23,089 nucleotides of DNA, taken from NCBI GenBank assembly GCA_027858795.1, contig JAQICF010000173.1:1-23089 (forward strand), written 5' to 3'. Below the pieces are notes generated by a model, which searched no databases, was not told where the DNA came from, and saw only the letters and a program-made list of their open reading frames with translations. This DNA comes from Candidatus Delongbacteria bacterium (GTDB lineage Bacteria; Delongbacteria; UBA4055). This document shows, in pieces, positions 1-7,888 of this stretch (position 1 is its first letter; the number at the start of each line of letters is the position of its first letter). Made by a program: the position numbers and the translations under genes.

Positions 1-272
1 TAATTTGGATCAAGACTTTTTACTTTTGCAAAACTTTTCTGCATTTCGTTATAATTCTCTTCATCATTCCAAATATATCCCATCAGGTAGTAAGCTTCTA
101 CGCTTGTAGAATCTCTTTCTATTTCTTTTGCCAGATCTCTTTTCGCAGCTTGGTAATCATTTATCTGGATATTGATCTTTGCTCCAGTAATGAAAGGACT
201 AGAAACTTTGCAACTTTGAACAGCAACCAATGCTACAATTACTAACGAAATAGCTATGATTTTTTTCAACAT
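1..272 (-). CDS. TPR-type lipoprotein, 3' part outside window
   Basis: The first 90 codons of a minus-strand gene are present; the rest lies beyond base 1. The ATG at 272-270 has a good ribosome site (CGGAG, about 7 nt upstream). The N-terminus is a lipoprotein signal: two lysines, a hydrophobic stretch and VQSC with the lipidated Cys at residue 21. Residues from about 30 onward look like tetratricopeptide helices (QINDYQAAKRDL, then SVEAYYLMGYIW and YNEMQKSFAKVKSLDPN). It is therefore probably a membrane-anchored periplasmic protein with a protein-binding TPR scaffold. The partner and pathway cannot be told from this fragment. It is transcribed divergently from the MCE operon and has its own promoter at 319-347. 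Confidence 0.8.
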   Translation of the reverse strand, partial: MLKKIIAISLVIVALVAVQSCKVSSPFITGAKINIQINDYQAAKRDLAKEIERDSTSVEAYYLMGYIWNDEENYNEMQKSFAKVKSLDPN

Positions 273-318
273 TTTTTTCTCCGAATTTATTTTTAATCTT
301 AAATATTTGCTACTTCGT

Positions 319-347
319 AATATATTATTCAAGATTATCTTAGTCAA
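319..347 (-). promoter_or_regulatory. sigma70-type promoter for the TPR lipoprotein gene
   Basis: On the minus strand, TTGACT (347-342) and TATATT (324-319) are separated by exactly 17 nt, about 47 nt upstream of the ATG at 272. The spacer contains a short palindrome, AAGAT-N-ATCTT (331-341), which might be an operator, but half-sites of 5 bp are weak evidence. The same box sequences recur at 5594-5622 (plus). Confidence 0.7.
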
Positions 348-539
348 GTGAAAAGATATAACTTCAGAAGAGTAAAAAATTACATAACTTTATAATTTAT
401 TGTTTTTCTATGGACTTTAAACTGATTTGTGCTTATTTTATGTCTAGCAAAATCTATACAGCAACAGTAATTCATAGTAATCTTATAAAATTATACAACA
501 ATAGCATCTTGAAGCGATCAAAAAAATTATCAAACTCGA

Positions 540-561
540 TATAATAACGATTTTATTAGGA
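540..561 (+). promoter_or_regulatory. possible -10 box and ribosome site of the MCE operon
   Basis: A perfect TATAAT lies at 540-545, but no good -35 box sits at 16-18 nt spacing; a TTGAAG at 509-514 is 25 nt away, which is too far. AGGA at 558-561, 6 nt before the ATG at 568, is the ribosome site. The promoter assignment is weak, the ribosome site is good. The remainder of the divergent gap 273-567 shows nothing else that I can identify. Confidence 0.35.
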
Positions 562-567
562 TAGAAC

Positions 568-1542
568 ATGGTCACAAGATCTCAAAAAATAAGAGTAATA
601 GTCTTAATTTCAATAGTATCAATAATATTTTTATATGTAATGTTCTTATTGGTTGGTCGAAAGATTTTCACCAGTGAAGATACATATTACATTAAACTTG
701 AAAAACAATCAGTTTCGGGATTAAACATTGGTGCTGATGTTAAATATTATGGTATCAATATTGGAAAAGTTGTTGATATTGCGATTAATAAGGAGAATAC
801 ATCTGAGATAATCGTAACGATCAACATAACACAAGACACTCCTATCAAGTCGGGTTCTGTCGCTAATTTACCTTACCAAAGTATTGCAACAGGATTAAAA
901 CTAATTGAAATAACCGGTGGCGATAATAATGATCCTAATCTAGAGCCTGAAAGTTTCATCAATGTTGGAACCGACATGTTTGATAATATCACTGGTAAGG
1001 CTGAAGTAATATCAGGAAAAATTGAAATACTGCTAAATAACTTAATTCAAGCTACATCAAATGAAAATCGAAGCAAATTATTTAATATGATCTCTCAAAT
1101 TGAAAAGGATGCTCAAAGGCTAGATACTTTACTCAGCCATACATCAAATTATTTAAATGATAACAAAGGTAATATTTCTTCTCTGATAAAAAACTCAGAT
1201 AAAATGGTGAAAGAATTTACTGTGACTGCAAGTTCAATAAATAAACTTATGATTAAAACTAGCAATTTGATCGAAGCTGGGAAACTAGAAGAATCATTAA
1301 AGAATATTCAAGAAATAACAGAGAAATTAAATACTAAAGAAATTGCAAATTTGGTTTCTTCAATAAATAAATTAATAGGAACCTCACAAGAGACTGTACA
1401 ACATTTTGACAAAACATTTTTACTCGGAAGAAGGAACCTGTTAACATCTATAGAATTATTCAAAGAGGCATTGGAAAACATTAATGAATTTGCAATACTA
1501 CTAAGAGATAATCCCGATATTTTAATCAAAGGTAAAGAATAG
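568..1542 (+). CDS. mlaD: MCE/MlaD-family lipid-binding protein, inner-membrane anchored
   Basis: The protein has 324 residues. Residues 9-30 form one transmembrane helix, residues about 38-117 an MCE (mammalian cell entry) domain with the family hallmark KYYGINIGKV, and residues about 135-315 a long, mostly helical tail. In the family, MCE domains assemble into hexameric rings held by an MlaE permease and MlaF ATPase, making a hydrophobic path for phospholipids through the periplasm. A single MCE domain with a long helical tail is the architecture that can form an extended periplasmic tube. It is the first gene of a five-gene operon; the next gene starts on the last base of its stop codon (TAGTG). 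The ATG is preceded by AGGA at 6 nt. MlaD orthology is inferred from domain and neighbours; the real substrate is not known. Confidence 0.9.
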   Translation: MVTRSQKIRVIVLISIVSIIFLYVMFLLVGRKIFTSEDTYYIKLEKQSVSGLNIGADVKYYGINIGKVVDIAINKENTSEIIVTINITQDTPIKSGSVANLPYQSIATGLKLIEITGGDNNDPNLEPESFINVGTDMFDNITGKAEVISGKIEILLNNLIQATSNENRSKLFNMISQIEKDAQRLDTLLSHTSNYLNDNKGNISSLIKNSDKMVKEFTVTASSINKLMIKTSNLIEAGKLEESLKNIQEITEKLNTKEIANLVSSINKLIGTSQETVQHFDKTFLLGRRNLLTSIELFKEALENINEFAILLRDNPDILIKGKE

Positions 1543-2162
1543 TGAATAATAAATCAAAATACTCATTGATCGTAGCATTTTTAATACTCATTTCATGCAG
1601 TGTAAATACACTGAGAGAGCACTATGTTTTGTCTTACCTACCCGATCCTGCACAAGCTGAAAAGTTCAAGGCTGTTAATATACCTTTTGACTATAGGGTT
1701 GAAGTACAGAATTTTGAAATGAATAGAATATACGACAGAAATTCTATCGTCATAAGAGAATCTCTACATAAACTATCTTACGATAGAAAAAACGAATGGG
1801 CATTAAGACCTGACAAAGGTATTCCCGAGTTATTAGTTTCCCATATTAATTCCCTCTATTTATTCAAAGAATGCAAAACAAATTTTCTAACTGACAATCC
1901 TGATTATTATATTTCAGGTATGATCAGTAATCTAGAGATCTATCAAAGTGAAATTGCTACTTTTGCTCATGTTAAAGTTTTTTTTGAATTCAGAGACAGT
2001 TCAAGAAATATACTTATTAGATACGAGATTGACAGAAAAGCAGAAATGGTGAAACCTGATGTACCATTTTTCATAAAAACAGTGAGCGATATTTTAAAAA
2101 ATGAAACTGATCTATTTTTATTCAAGGTCGTTGAATACTTAAAAAATCATCCAGGGAGATAA
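1542..2162 (+). CDS. ABC-type transport auxiliary lipoprotein (PqiC-like)
   Basis: This 206-residue protein begins with a lipoprotein signal ending in LISC (Cys19). The segment around residues 63-100 (RNSIVIRESLHKLSY, then EWALRPDKGIPELL) matches the ABC_trans_aux/PqiC pattern, in which a stretch about a strand being R/YDR..I.. and the Trp-Ala pair are typical. Such lipoproteins accompany MCE transporters and are thought to sit at the inner leaflet of the outer membrane, receiving the MCE tube. It starts at GTG (1542), overlapping the mlaD stop by one base, with GGTAAAG upstream, so translation is probably coupled. The assignment rests on pattern and context, and the family is sequence-divergent. 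Confidence 0.75.
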   Translation: MNNKSKYSLIVAFLILISCSVNTLREHYVLSYLPDPAQAEKFKAVNIPFDYRVEVQNFEMNRIYDRNSIVIRESLHKLSYDRKNEWALRPDKGIPELLVSHINSLYLFKECKTNFLTDNPDYYISGMISNLEIYQSEIATFAHVKVFFEFRDSSRNILIRYEIDRKAEMVKPDVPFFIKTVSDILKNETDLFLFKVVEYLKNHPGR

Positions 2163-2167
2163 TAAAA

Positions 2168-3742
2168 TTGCCTAAACGTGGATCAATCTTAATATTTTTC
2201 ATAATTTTTATTTTAACATTCCAATTAAATGCTAAACAGTATGATTCTTGGATGGCAGATCCTATGGATACACAACTAAGAACTGAATCATTGGATGATC
2301 AACTGGGATATGGAAGATTATTTATTCCGGTAATGACAAAAATGGAATGGGAACCAACTATAAAGATTTATTCCGAAGATAAATTATTATATGACGATAA
2401 AATGCTCGGGGAAAGTATTTTCTTAAAACCTGGAAAGTACACTCTATTGTTCGGATCATCCTCTGAAGCTGAAGATCATGTTCAAAAACATTTCACGATA
2501 AACGAACAACAAACAACTATTATTAAACCTGATTGGTCTGGCTTACTGGTAAATGTAATAAACGAAAATCTAGAAAATATCCGCTTCGGTTATGAGCTAA
2601 TACATTTTTCAAACCGTGTTTCAGTTGGGACCATGTATAGCAGAGATGAAAATGATTATGAAAAAGTTATGAGCACCTGGATTTTACCACCGGGTAAGTA
2701 TAAGCTGATTAAAATGGGAGAACCATTTAATACTGTTCAGAATTTTACCACATTTGAATTGAAAGAAGGTGAACTTAATAAGATCAATATCGTAATCAGT
2801 AGTTTGACAAATACATTCATCGGTGCTGGAGAATTAAAATTTCTTGAAGATAAAAAAGCTATTCAAAAGAATTGGCATAATTATTTATATCTTAAAGGAT
2901 CCTTCAACTTAAATCATAATAACACACAGAACGAGTTAGAACCTCAAACTGACCTGACTTTTACAGGTAAAGTAGATAATAAATTTATCTATGATAAGAC
3001 TCCGTACTATTTGAGATTTACTCAGTATGTAGAAGAACAATGGACTAAACCTGCAGGTTTTGACAACCTTAGAATAAGTTCAGACGAACTAAGCTTAGTT
3101 AACACGGCTATCTACTATTTTACTAAAGTTTTTGGAATCTACTCTGAGTTTGTCATTGATACTGAAATATTTCCAAAAGAGTATTACAGCTCTGAACTAA
3201 CTATAAACGATACAATTGTAATGATCGACAACTCTGGAAATATATCAATTGCTACAAATAAAGATGCTCAAAAAATATCTGAATCTTTTACCCCATTATC
3301 ACTTAAAGAGGAATTAGGGTTTAACTTTTCACTCATAAAATCTTCTTCTTCAAACCTGTATATACGTACAGGTATTGGTTTATTTCAAAATCTAAATGAT
3401 AATGTTTACACATATAACAGTCCCAACATTACTACTGATACATTTATATTCAACGAATTGGTTAGCAAATACAAAACTGGTTTAACATTTTCTGCAGGAT
3501 TGGATATTCGTTTTTTGAACAATGTTACATATTATTCAAAAGCCGATTTTACGTATTATTTATCAGACGATAAGAATTATGATCTTGAATGGGATAACAA
3601 TATCGTATTCAAACTTTTCAAATATGTATCAATTGACTATAATTTAAATCTTCGTTACAACTATGCTAAAGGATCCGATAAGAATTATTTGAAATATGAT
3701 AATAAATTCGCACTTGAATTCTCTTACTACTTAAATAATTAG
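2168..3742 (+). CDS. secreted PEGA-like plus beta-barrel protein of the MCE operon
   Basis: The protein has 524 residues with a Sec signal peptide (residues 1-22, ending LNAKQ). Residues about 50-115 and 125-215 look like two small beta-sandwich repeats of PEGA type, each with an LKPGKYTL or LPPGKYKL turn. From about residue 238 to the end the sequence alternates polar and aromatic/hydrophobic residues in strand-length runs (LYLKGSFNLNH at the start, FALEFSYYLNN at the end), as in a 12-16 stranded outer-membrane barrel. The start is TTG at 2168, chosen because GGGAG at 2154-2158 is well placed and the signal peptide follows directly. It lies between the lipoprotein and permease genes, so it may be the outer-membrane end of this MCE system. 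I do not recognise a named family for the whole protein; the barrel is inferred, not proven. Confidence 0.65.
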   Translation: MPKRGSILIFFIIFILTFQLNAKQYDSWMADPMDTQLRTESLDDQLGYGRLFIPVMTKMEWEPTIKIYSEDKLLYDDKMLGESIFLKPGKYTLLFGSSSEAEDHVQKHFTINEQQTTIIKPDWSGLLVNVINENLENIRFGYELIHFSNRVSVGTMYSRDENDYEKVMSTWILPPGKYKLIKMGEPFNTVQNFTTFELKEGELNKINIVISSLTNTFIGAGELKFLEDKKAIQKNWHNYLYLKGSFNLNHNNTQNELEPQTDLTFTGKVDNKFIYDKTPYYLRFTQYVEEQWTKPAGFDNLRISSDELSLVNTAIYYFTKVFGIYSEFVIDTEIFPKEYYSSELTINDTIVMIDNSGNISIATNKDAQKISESFTPLSLKEELGFNFSLIKSSSSNLYIRTGIGLFQNLNDNVYTYNSPNITTDTFIFNELVSKYKTGLTFSAGLDIRFLNNVTYYSKADFTYYLSDDKNYDLEWDNNIVFKLFKYVSIDYNLNLRYNYAKGSDKNYLKYDNKFALEFSYYLNN

Positions 3743-3748
3743 CCTTCA

Positions 3749-4813
3749 ATGTATAAAATAAATAATAATACTTTCAACTTCGAAAAATCTTTCTTTATAG
3801 ATGACATTGAGTCTTTGCTCTCTGATTTAAATAAATTAGGTCAAGATCATTCAAAAATAACAATAAACTTTTCAAACACTGAAAATTATGATAATGCTGC
3901 TATAGCCTTAATTAATTCTTTCGCAAAAAAAAAATACCATATTCTGTTATCAGAGAAAATGAAAGAAGATCTTGTAAAATTCAATAGCTCAATAATGTTT
4001 GATGAATCAGAGAAGCACACTTTAACTGGTTTTGAAAATATTGTTTCAAATATTTATTCTTTCTTACATCAAATAAAAACATTTATCACACTCAGTGCTG
4101 ATGTTTTTTACTATTCAATTCGTTCGATCTTTAATAAAAGCGGAAGAAGAAAAGGTTCAATTTATGAACAAATTCTTCTAATTGGAAATAATGCTGTACC
4201 AATAGTATTCCTATTGGCATTCCTGATTGGATTCATTTTGTCACTTCAGTCAGCAGCTCAGCTAAGACAATTTGGAGCAAATATTTATTTGGTAGATTTA
4301 ATTGTAATCTCTATGATAACTGAAATGGGACCAATGATCACAGCAATAATAGTAGCTGGCAGAAGCGGTTCAGCAATTGCTGCTGAAATATCCACTATGC
4401 AAATAACTGAGGAACTTGATGCTCTAAAAGTAATGGCATTAAATCCTTTGAAATATGTTGTTTCACCTAAGATGATCGCAATGACAATCAGCTTACCTGT
4501 ATTAACTATAATGGCAAATCTCGTAGGTATTCTTGGAGGGTTTATAATTGCTGTGATTTATCTTGATTTAAGCCCTATTGTTTTTTTTAATAGAGCTGTC
4601 AGTGTAATGACATTATCTTTCTGGTGGCAAAGTGTCTTAAAAAGCATTCTGTTCAGTTGGTTAATTGTACTAATAGGTGCACACTTTGGGTTTAATGTGA
4701 AAGGTGGTGCTGAAGGAGTTGGTAAGGCAACCACAGCTTCAGTAGTCGCTGCCATTTTTGCTGTCATAATTACAGATGCATTATTGAGCATTGTATTTTA
4801 CTTTGATTTTTAG
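3749..4813 (+). CDS. mlaE: MlaE-family permease with N-terminal STAS-like domain
   Basis: The protein has 354 residues. Residues 1-95 are soluble and resemble a STAS domain (beta-alpha pattern with ITINFSNTENYDNAAIALI). Residues about 140-354 are the MlaE/YrbE permease, with the signature EMGPMITAIIVAGRSGSAI at 192-210 followed by EISTMQITEELDALKVM. In the family this permease forms the membrane core of the MCE lipid transporter and pairs with MlaF. Many MlaE systems have a separate STAS protein (MlaB) that regulates MlaF; here the STAS-like part is fused to the permease. It begins 6 nt after the barrel gene and ends 11 nt before mlaF. Its ATG has no obvious Shine-Dalgarno site, so translation may depend on upstream coupling. 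An A10 run lies at 3925-3934. Confidence 0.92.
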   Translation: MYKINNNTFNFEKSFFIDDIESLLSDLNKLGQDHSKITINFSNTENYDNAAIALINSFAKKKYHILLSEKMKEDLVKFNSSIMFDESEKHTLTGFENIVSNIYSFLHQIKTFITLSADVFYYSIRSIFNKSGRRKGSIYEQILLIGNNAVPIVFLLAFLIGFILSLQSAAQLRQFGANIYLVDLIVISMITEMGPMITAIIVAGRSGSAIAAEISTMQITEELDALKVMALNPLKYVVSPKMIAMTISLPVLTIMANLVGILGGFIIAVIYLDLSPIVFFNRAVSVMTLSFWWQSVLKSILFSWLIVLIGAHFGFNVKGGAEGVGKATTASVVAAIFAVIITDALLSIVFYFDF

Positions 4814-4824
4814 GCGAAACTTAT

Positions 4825-5559
4825 ATGAATAATGTAATTGAAATAAATAATCTCATTGCTAAATTTGATACAAAGCTAATACTTGACAATATTTGTCTTG
4901 AGATCAAGAAAGGTGAGATCTTTGTAATTTTAGGTAGTAGTGGTGGTGGAAAAACTACTTTACTTAAACATATTATTGGTCTTATCAAACCTGTTTCCGG
5001 AACTATAAATATATTCGGGCAGGAAGTTACTAAAATGGAAATAGATAAATTTGACAACACTTTAAAACAAATTGGTGTGTTGTTTCAAGGCGGAGCTTTG
5101 ATCAATTCTATGAAAGTTTGGGAAAATATTGCAATTCCGCTTGAACAACATACTAAATTACCCCCTAACATTATCAGAGATCTCGTAAAGCAAAAATTAT
5201 CACTGGTTAACCTTGAACACGCATTTAATTTATATCCTTCTGAACTGTCTGGAGGGATGAAAAAGAGAGTTGCACTTGCCAGAGCTATTGCAATGGACCC
5301 GAAGATCCTATTCTTTGATGAACCCTCAGCTGGTTTAGATCCAATCACAGCATTGGAACTTGATGAATTAATATTAGATCTAAAAGAGAAACTGGGCATT
5401 ACACTTGTGATAGTTACTCATGAACTTGAATCTATCAAGAGAATTGCAGACAGGATTATTTATCTTCAAAAAGGTAAATGTATTTTTATAGGAACTCTTG
5501 AGGAAGCAAGAGCAGAAAGTATTGACGAGATCGATCGTTTTTTCAGTTGGAAAAGATAA
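4825..5559 (+). CDS. mlaF: MlaF-family ABC transporter ATPase
   Basis: The protein has 244 residues, the normal length. Walker A is GSSGGGKTT (37-45), the Q-loop is LFQGG near residue 87, the ABC signature LSGGMKKR is near 139-146, Walker B with catalytic Glu is ILFFDEPSAGLDP near 156-168, and the switch histidine is in VIVTHE near 190-195. All catalytic elements are intact. It powers the MlaE permease from the cytoplasmic face. The gene is last in the operon; a ribosome site (AGGCG) overlaps the end of mlaE. The order here (D, lipoprotein, barrel, E, F) is the reverse of the common mlaFED order. No convincing terminator follows: only an A/T-rich 5-bp stem and a T8 run just after the stop, so some read-through into grpE is possible. 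Confidence 0.95.
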   Translation: MNNVIEINNLIAKFDTKLILDNICLEIKKGEIFVILGSSGGGKTTLLKHIIGLIKPVSGTINIFGQEVTKMEIDKFDNTLKQIGVLFQGGALINSMKVWENIAIPLEQHTKLPPNIIRDLVKQKLSLVNLEHAFNLYPSELSGGMKKRVALARAIAMDPKILFFDEPSAGLDPITALELDELILDLKEKLGITLVIVTHELESIKRIADRIIYLQKGKCIFIGTLEEARAESIDEIDRFFSWKR

Positions 5560-5593
5560 TTTTTTTTAGATCATATTTTACTATATTCACACC

Positions 5594-5622
5594 TTGACTT
5601 TTATCAACTTTTATAGTATATT
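5594..5622 (+). promoter_or_regulatory. strong sigma70-type promoter upstream of grpE
   Basis: TTGACT (5594-5599), a 17-nt spacer and TATATT (5617-5622) are seen; transcription would start near 5629, leaving a leader of about 70 nt before grpE. No CIRCE element (TTAGCACTC-N9-GAGTGCTAA) is present. A CCCC at 5627-5630 is too far from the -35 box to make a sigma32 promoter. The chaperone genes therefore look vegetatively expressed, or controlled by a signal I do not recognise. Confidence 0.75.
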
Positions 5623-5700
5623 CTTTCCCCTAAATGTATAGGTAAATACCGCTGTATAAATCGGTAACAAACTAGATAAAATCAATAAGGTAAATTAGAA

Positions 5701-6264
5701 ATGCCACCAAAAACAAAAACAGAAAAAAAAGATAAAGATACTGCTGAAGAACAAGATCTGAAAACAGAAGAACAAATTTCCGAAGAACTTGAAGAAGAAG
5801 AATCACCCATTGAGGAAAATAGTGCTTCTAAACTGGAAACAGAAGTTTTTGAATACAGAGATAAATTAGTAAGAAAAGCAGCTGAATTCGAAAATTATAA
5901 GAAGAGAACTTCCGAAGAATTTTTAAGGCTTATAGAAACTGCAACTGAAAATCTTATCATTAAATTATTACCTATTGTAGATGATATGCATCGTTTTCAA
6001 GATAATTATAAACCCGAAATGAAATCTGAGGATTTAAAAAAAGGTATTGACCTTATATTCGATAAATATATGGAAATTTTAAAAAATTCAGGTCTGGAAG
6101 AGATCGAAGTAATTGGAAAAGAATTCGATCCTGAATTACACGAAGCATTACTTCAAGTAGATAACCCTGACGTGGAATCAGACCATATAGTAGATCAACA
6201 TGAGAAGGGTTATACTTTGAGGAATAAAGTTATCAGACATTCAAAAGTAATTGTAGCAAAATAA
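5701..6264 (+). CDS. grpE: GrpE, nucleotide exchange factor for DnaK
   Basis: The protein has 187 residues, usual for GrpE. Residues 1-45 are acidic and low complexity, 45-85 form the long dimerising coiled coil ([12 protein letters not shown] is the typical motif), followed by the four-helix bundle. The C-terminal beta domain has [17 protein letters not shown] and the closing [16 protein letters not shown]. GrpE acts in the cytoplasm to release ADP from DnaK. It is followed 13 nt later by dnaJ, but neither dnaK nor hrcA is in this window, so the chaperone operon is split. Coding starts at ATG with AAGG about 10 nt upstream. Confidence 0.96.
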   Translation: MPPKTKTEKKDKDTAEEQDLKTEEQISEELEEEESPIEENSASKLETEVFEYRDKLVRKAAEFENYKKRTSEEFLRLIETATENLIIKLLPIVDDMHRFQDNYKPEMKSEDLKKGIDLIFDKYMEILKNSGLEEIEVIGKEFDPELHEALLQVDNPDVESDHIVDQHEKGYTLRNKVIRHSKVIVAK

Positions 6265-6277
6265 AACTAAGAGAACT

Positions 6278-7411
6278 ATGTCAAAACAAGATTATTACGA
6301 TATTCTAGGAGTTAACAAAAACTCCACAAAAGAAGAAATTAAAAAAGCTTACAAAAAGCTTGCACTTAAACATCACCCTGATAAAAACAAAGGTGATAAA
6401 GAATCTGAAGAAAAATTCAAAGAGATCGGAGAAGCATATTCTGTTCTTTCCGATGATAATAAAAAAGCCAGGTACGATCAATTCGGGCATGAAGGTCTTA
6501 AAGGTGCTTCAAGTGGTGGTGGTGGATTCGGTGGATTTGACTTTGGAGATGCAGAATCAATATTTGAACAATTCTTTGGTGGAGGATTCGGTGGCGGTAG
6601 AGGTAGGCCCAGAGGCAGCTCAAAAAGAAAAGGAGCAGATCTACAGATAAAGATGAAGCTTACTTTAGAAGATATTGCTAAAGAAACTACGAAAAAAGTT
6701 AAGTTAAAAAAACATATAACTTGCTCTCGTTGTGGTGGATCAGGTGCTAAAGACCCTTCTTCTGTAAAAAAATGTTCAACTTGTAACGGAAGTGGTGAAG
6801 TTAAGTCCGTGCAGAGATCTATCTTTGGTCAATTTGTAAATGTAACTTCATGTTCTGCATGTGATGGTCTGGGAGAAGTTATAACCGAGAGATGTCCGAA
6901 TTGTTCTGGAGAAGGAAGAGTAAGAGATGAAAAAACAATTTCAATAAAAATTCCACCCGGAGTAAGTGAAGGCCAATATATCACTTTATCTGGTGAAGGT
7001 AATGCGGGTAAAAGAAATGGTCCAACAGGGGATCTTTTAGCTATAATCATTGAGGAAGATCATAAATATTTTCATCGAGATGTAGAGGATATCTATTATG
7101 ATTTACAACTAAGCGTAGCTGAAGCTGTTTTGGGAACAGATCTTGAAGTTCCAATTATAGGTGGAAAGATAAAAGTTAAGATTCATTCAGGAACTCAACC
7201 TGGTAAGAAGCTTCTAATAAAAGGTAAAGGTTTACCTATTCTGCATGGCTATGGAACAGGCGATATGATAATCCGAATTACTGTTTGGATTCCAAAGAAA
7301 CTTTCTAAGAAAGCCAAAGATCTATTTGAGAAGATTGACGAATTAAATGATATCAAACCTAAAACTACTGATAAAGGTTTCTTTGAAAAAGTAAAAGATA
7401 TTTTCTTTTAG
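6278..7411 (+). CDS. dnaJ: DnaJ, class A Hsp40 co-chaperone
   Basis: The protein has 377 residues, full length. The J-domain carries HPD at 33-35, which triggers DnaK ATPase. A glycine/phenylalanine region occupies about 77-112. Four CxxCxGxG zinc repeats follow ([32 protein letters not shown]; all cysteines present), then the C-terminal substrate-binding domains with the typical [11 protein letters not shown]. It is a canonical DnaJ with no missing residue. It is co-transcribed with grpE upstream and a ComEA-like gene 9 nt downstream. Confidence 0.97.
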   Translation: MSKQDYYDILGVNKNSTKEEIKKAYKKLALKHHPDKNKGDKESEEKFKEIGEAYSVLSDDNKKARYDQFGHEGLKGASSGGGGFGGFDFGDAESIFEQFFGGGFGGGRGRPRGSSKRKGADLQIKMKLTLEDIAKETTKKVKLKKHITCSRCGGSGAKDPSSVKKCSTCNGSGEVKSVQRSIFGQFVNVTSCSACDGLGEVITERCPNCSGEGRVRDEKTISIKIPPGVSEGQYITLSGEGNAGKRNGPTGDLLAIIIEEDHKYFHRDVEDIYYDLQLSVAEAVLGTDLEVPIIGGKIKVKIHSGTQPGKKLLIKGKGLPILHGYGTGDMIIRITVWIPKKLSKKAKDLFEKIDELNDIKPKTTDKGFFEKVKDIFF

Positions 7412-7420
7412 GAATAACTA

Positions 7421-7873
7421 ATGGCTGAAATAAAACAATCAAATATCGAAAATTCTACATACAAAGGTTTAGTCGTGTTGAGTATTGTTCTAATATCTAT
7501 TTTTGTTTTTCGGACTCTATTGTTTTCATATGATATCCATTCATATGATAAAATTAATAAAGAATTTGCAGATAAGAAGTTATTCTCTAATAATAATACA
7601 ATGCTAGACTCAAGTGATGCTATAATAATTGAAATAAATGACCAAAAAAACATAAATAAAGATTTGACAGTTAATCAAAAAATAGTTAACATAAATAGTT
7701 CTTTAAAAGATGATTTGGTAAAGCTGCCCGGTGTAGGTCCTAAGACTGCCGATAAGATCATAAAATACAGAACAGAGAATGGTAATTTTGAGACTAAAGA
7801 TGATTTGATGAAAGTAAAAGGAATTGGTCCCAGAAAGCTTGATAAATTAAAAAATTTAATAAAATTGAAATAA
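7421..7873 (+). CDS. membrane-anchored ComEA-like helix-hairpin-helix protein
   Basis: The protein has 150 residues. A transmembrane helix lies at about 15-32, a variable linker at 33-85, and a ComEA-type double helix-hairpin-helix at 86-150, with the two GxGxxxA/L hairpins LPGVGPKTADKIIKYR and VKGIGPRKLDKLKNLI. ComEA homologues bind double-stranded DNA non-specifically in the periplasm during natural transformation; similar small HhH proteins also exist without a known competence role. AGGA precedes the ATG. It lies between dnaJ and an unrecognised membrane protein; no ComEC, ComF or secretin is in the window, so a DNA-uptake role is only possible. Confidence 0.85.
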   Translation: MAEIKQSNIENSTYKGLVVLSIVLISIFVFRTLLFSYDIHSYDKINKEFADKKLFSNNNTMLDSSDAIIIEINDQKNINKDLTVNQKIVNINSSLKDDLVKLPGVGPKTADKIIKYRTENGNFETKDDLMKVKGIGPRKLDKLKNLIKLK

Positions 7874-7888
7874 AAAATGGAGCGAATG

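Noticed and set aside
509..545. TTGAAG plus TATAAT as a full promoter for the MCE operon
   Set aside because: The spacing is 25 nt; only the -10 box is credible.
3925..3934. A10 homopolymer in the MlaE coding sequence as a programmed slippage or phase-variation site
   Set aside because: The run encodes in-frame lysines and no overlapping out-of-frame product is evident; such runs are expected in an AT-rich genome.
5593..5635. Heat-shock sigma32 or CIRCE control of grpE-dnaJ
   Set aside because: No CIRCE repeat is present, and the CTTGAC and CCCC pieces are about 28 nt apart, far beyond sigma32 spacing.
6360..6650. 96-codon reading frame overlapping dnaJ on the plus strand
   Set aside because: It lies entirely in another frame of a clear dnaJ gene, lacks a ribosome site, and reads as low-complexity shadow sequence.
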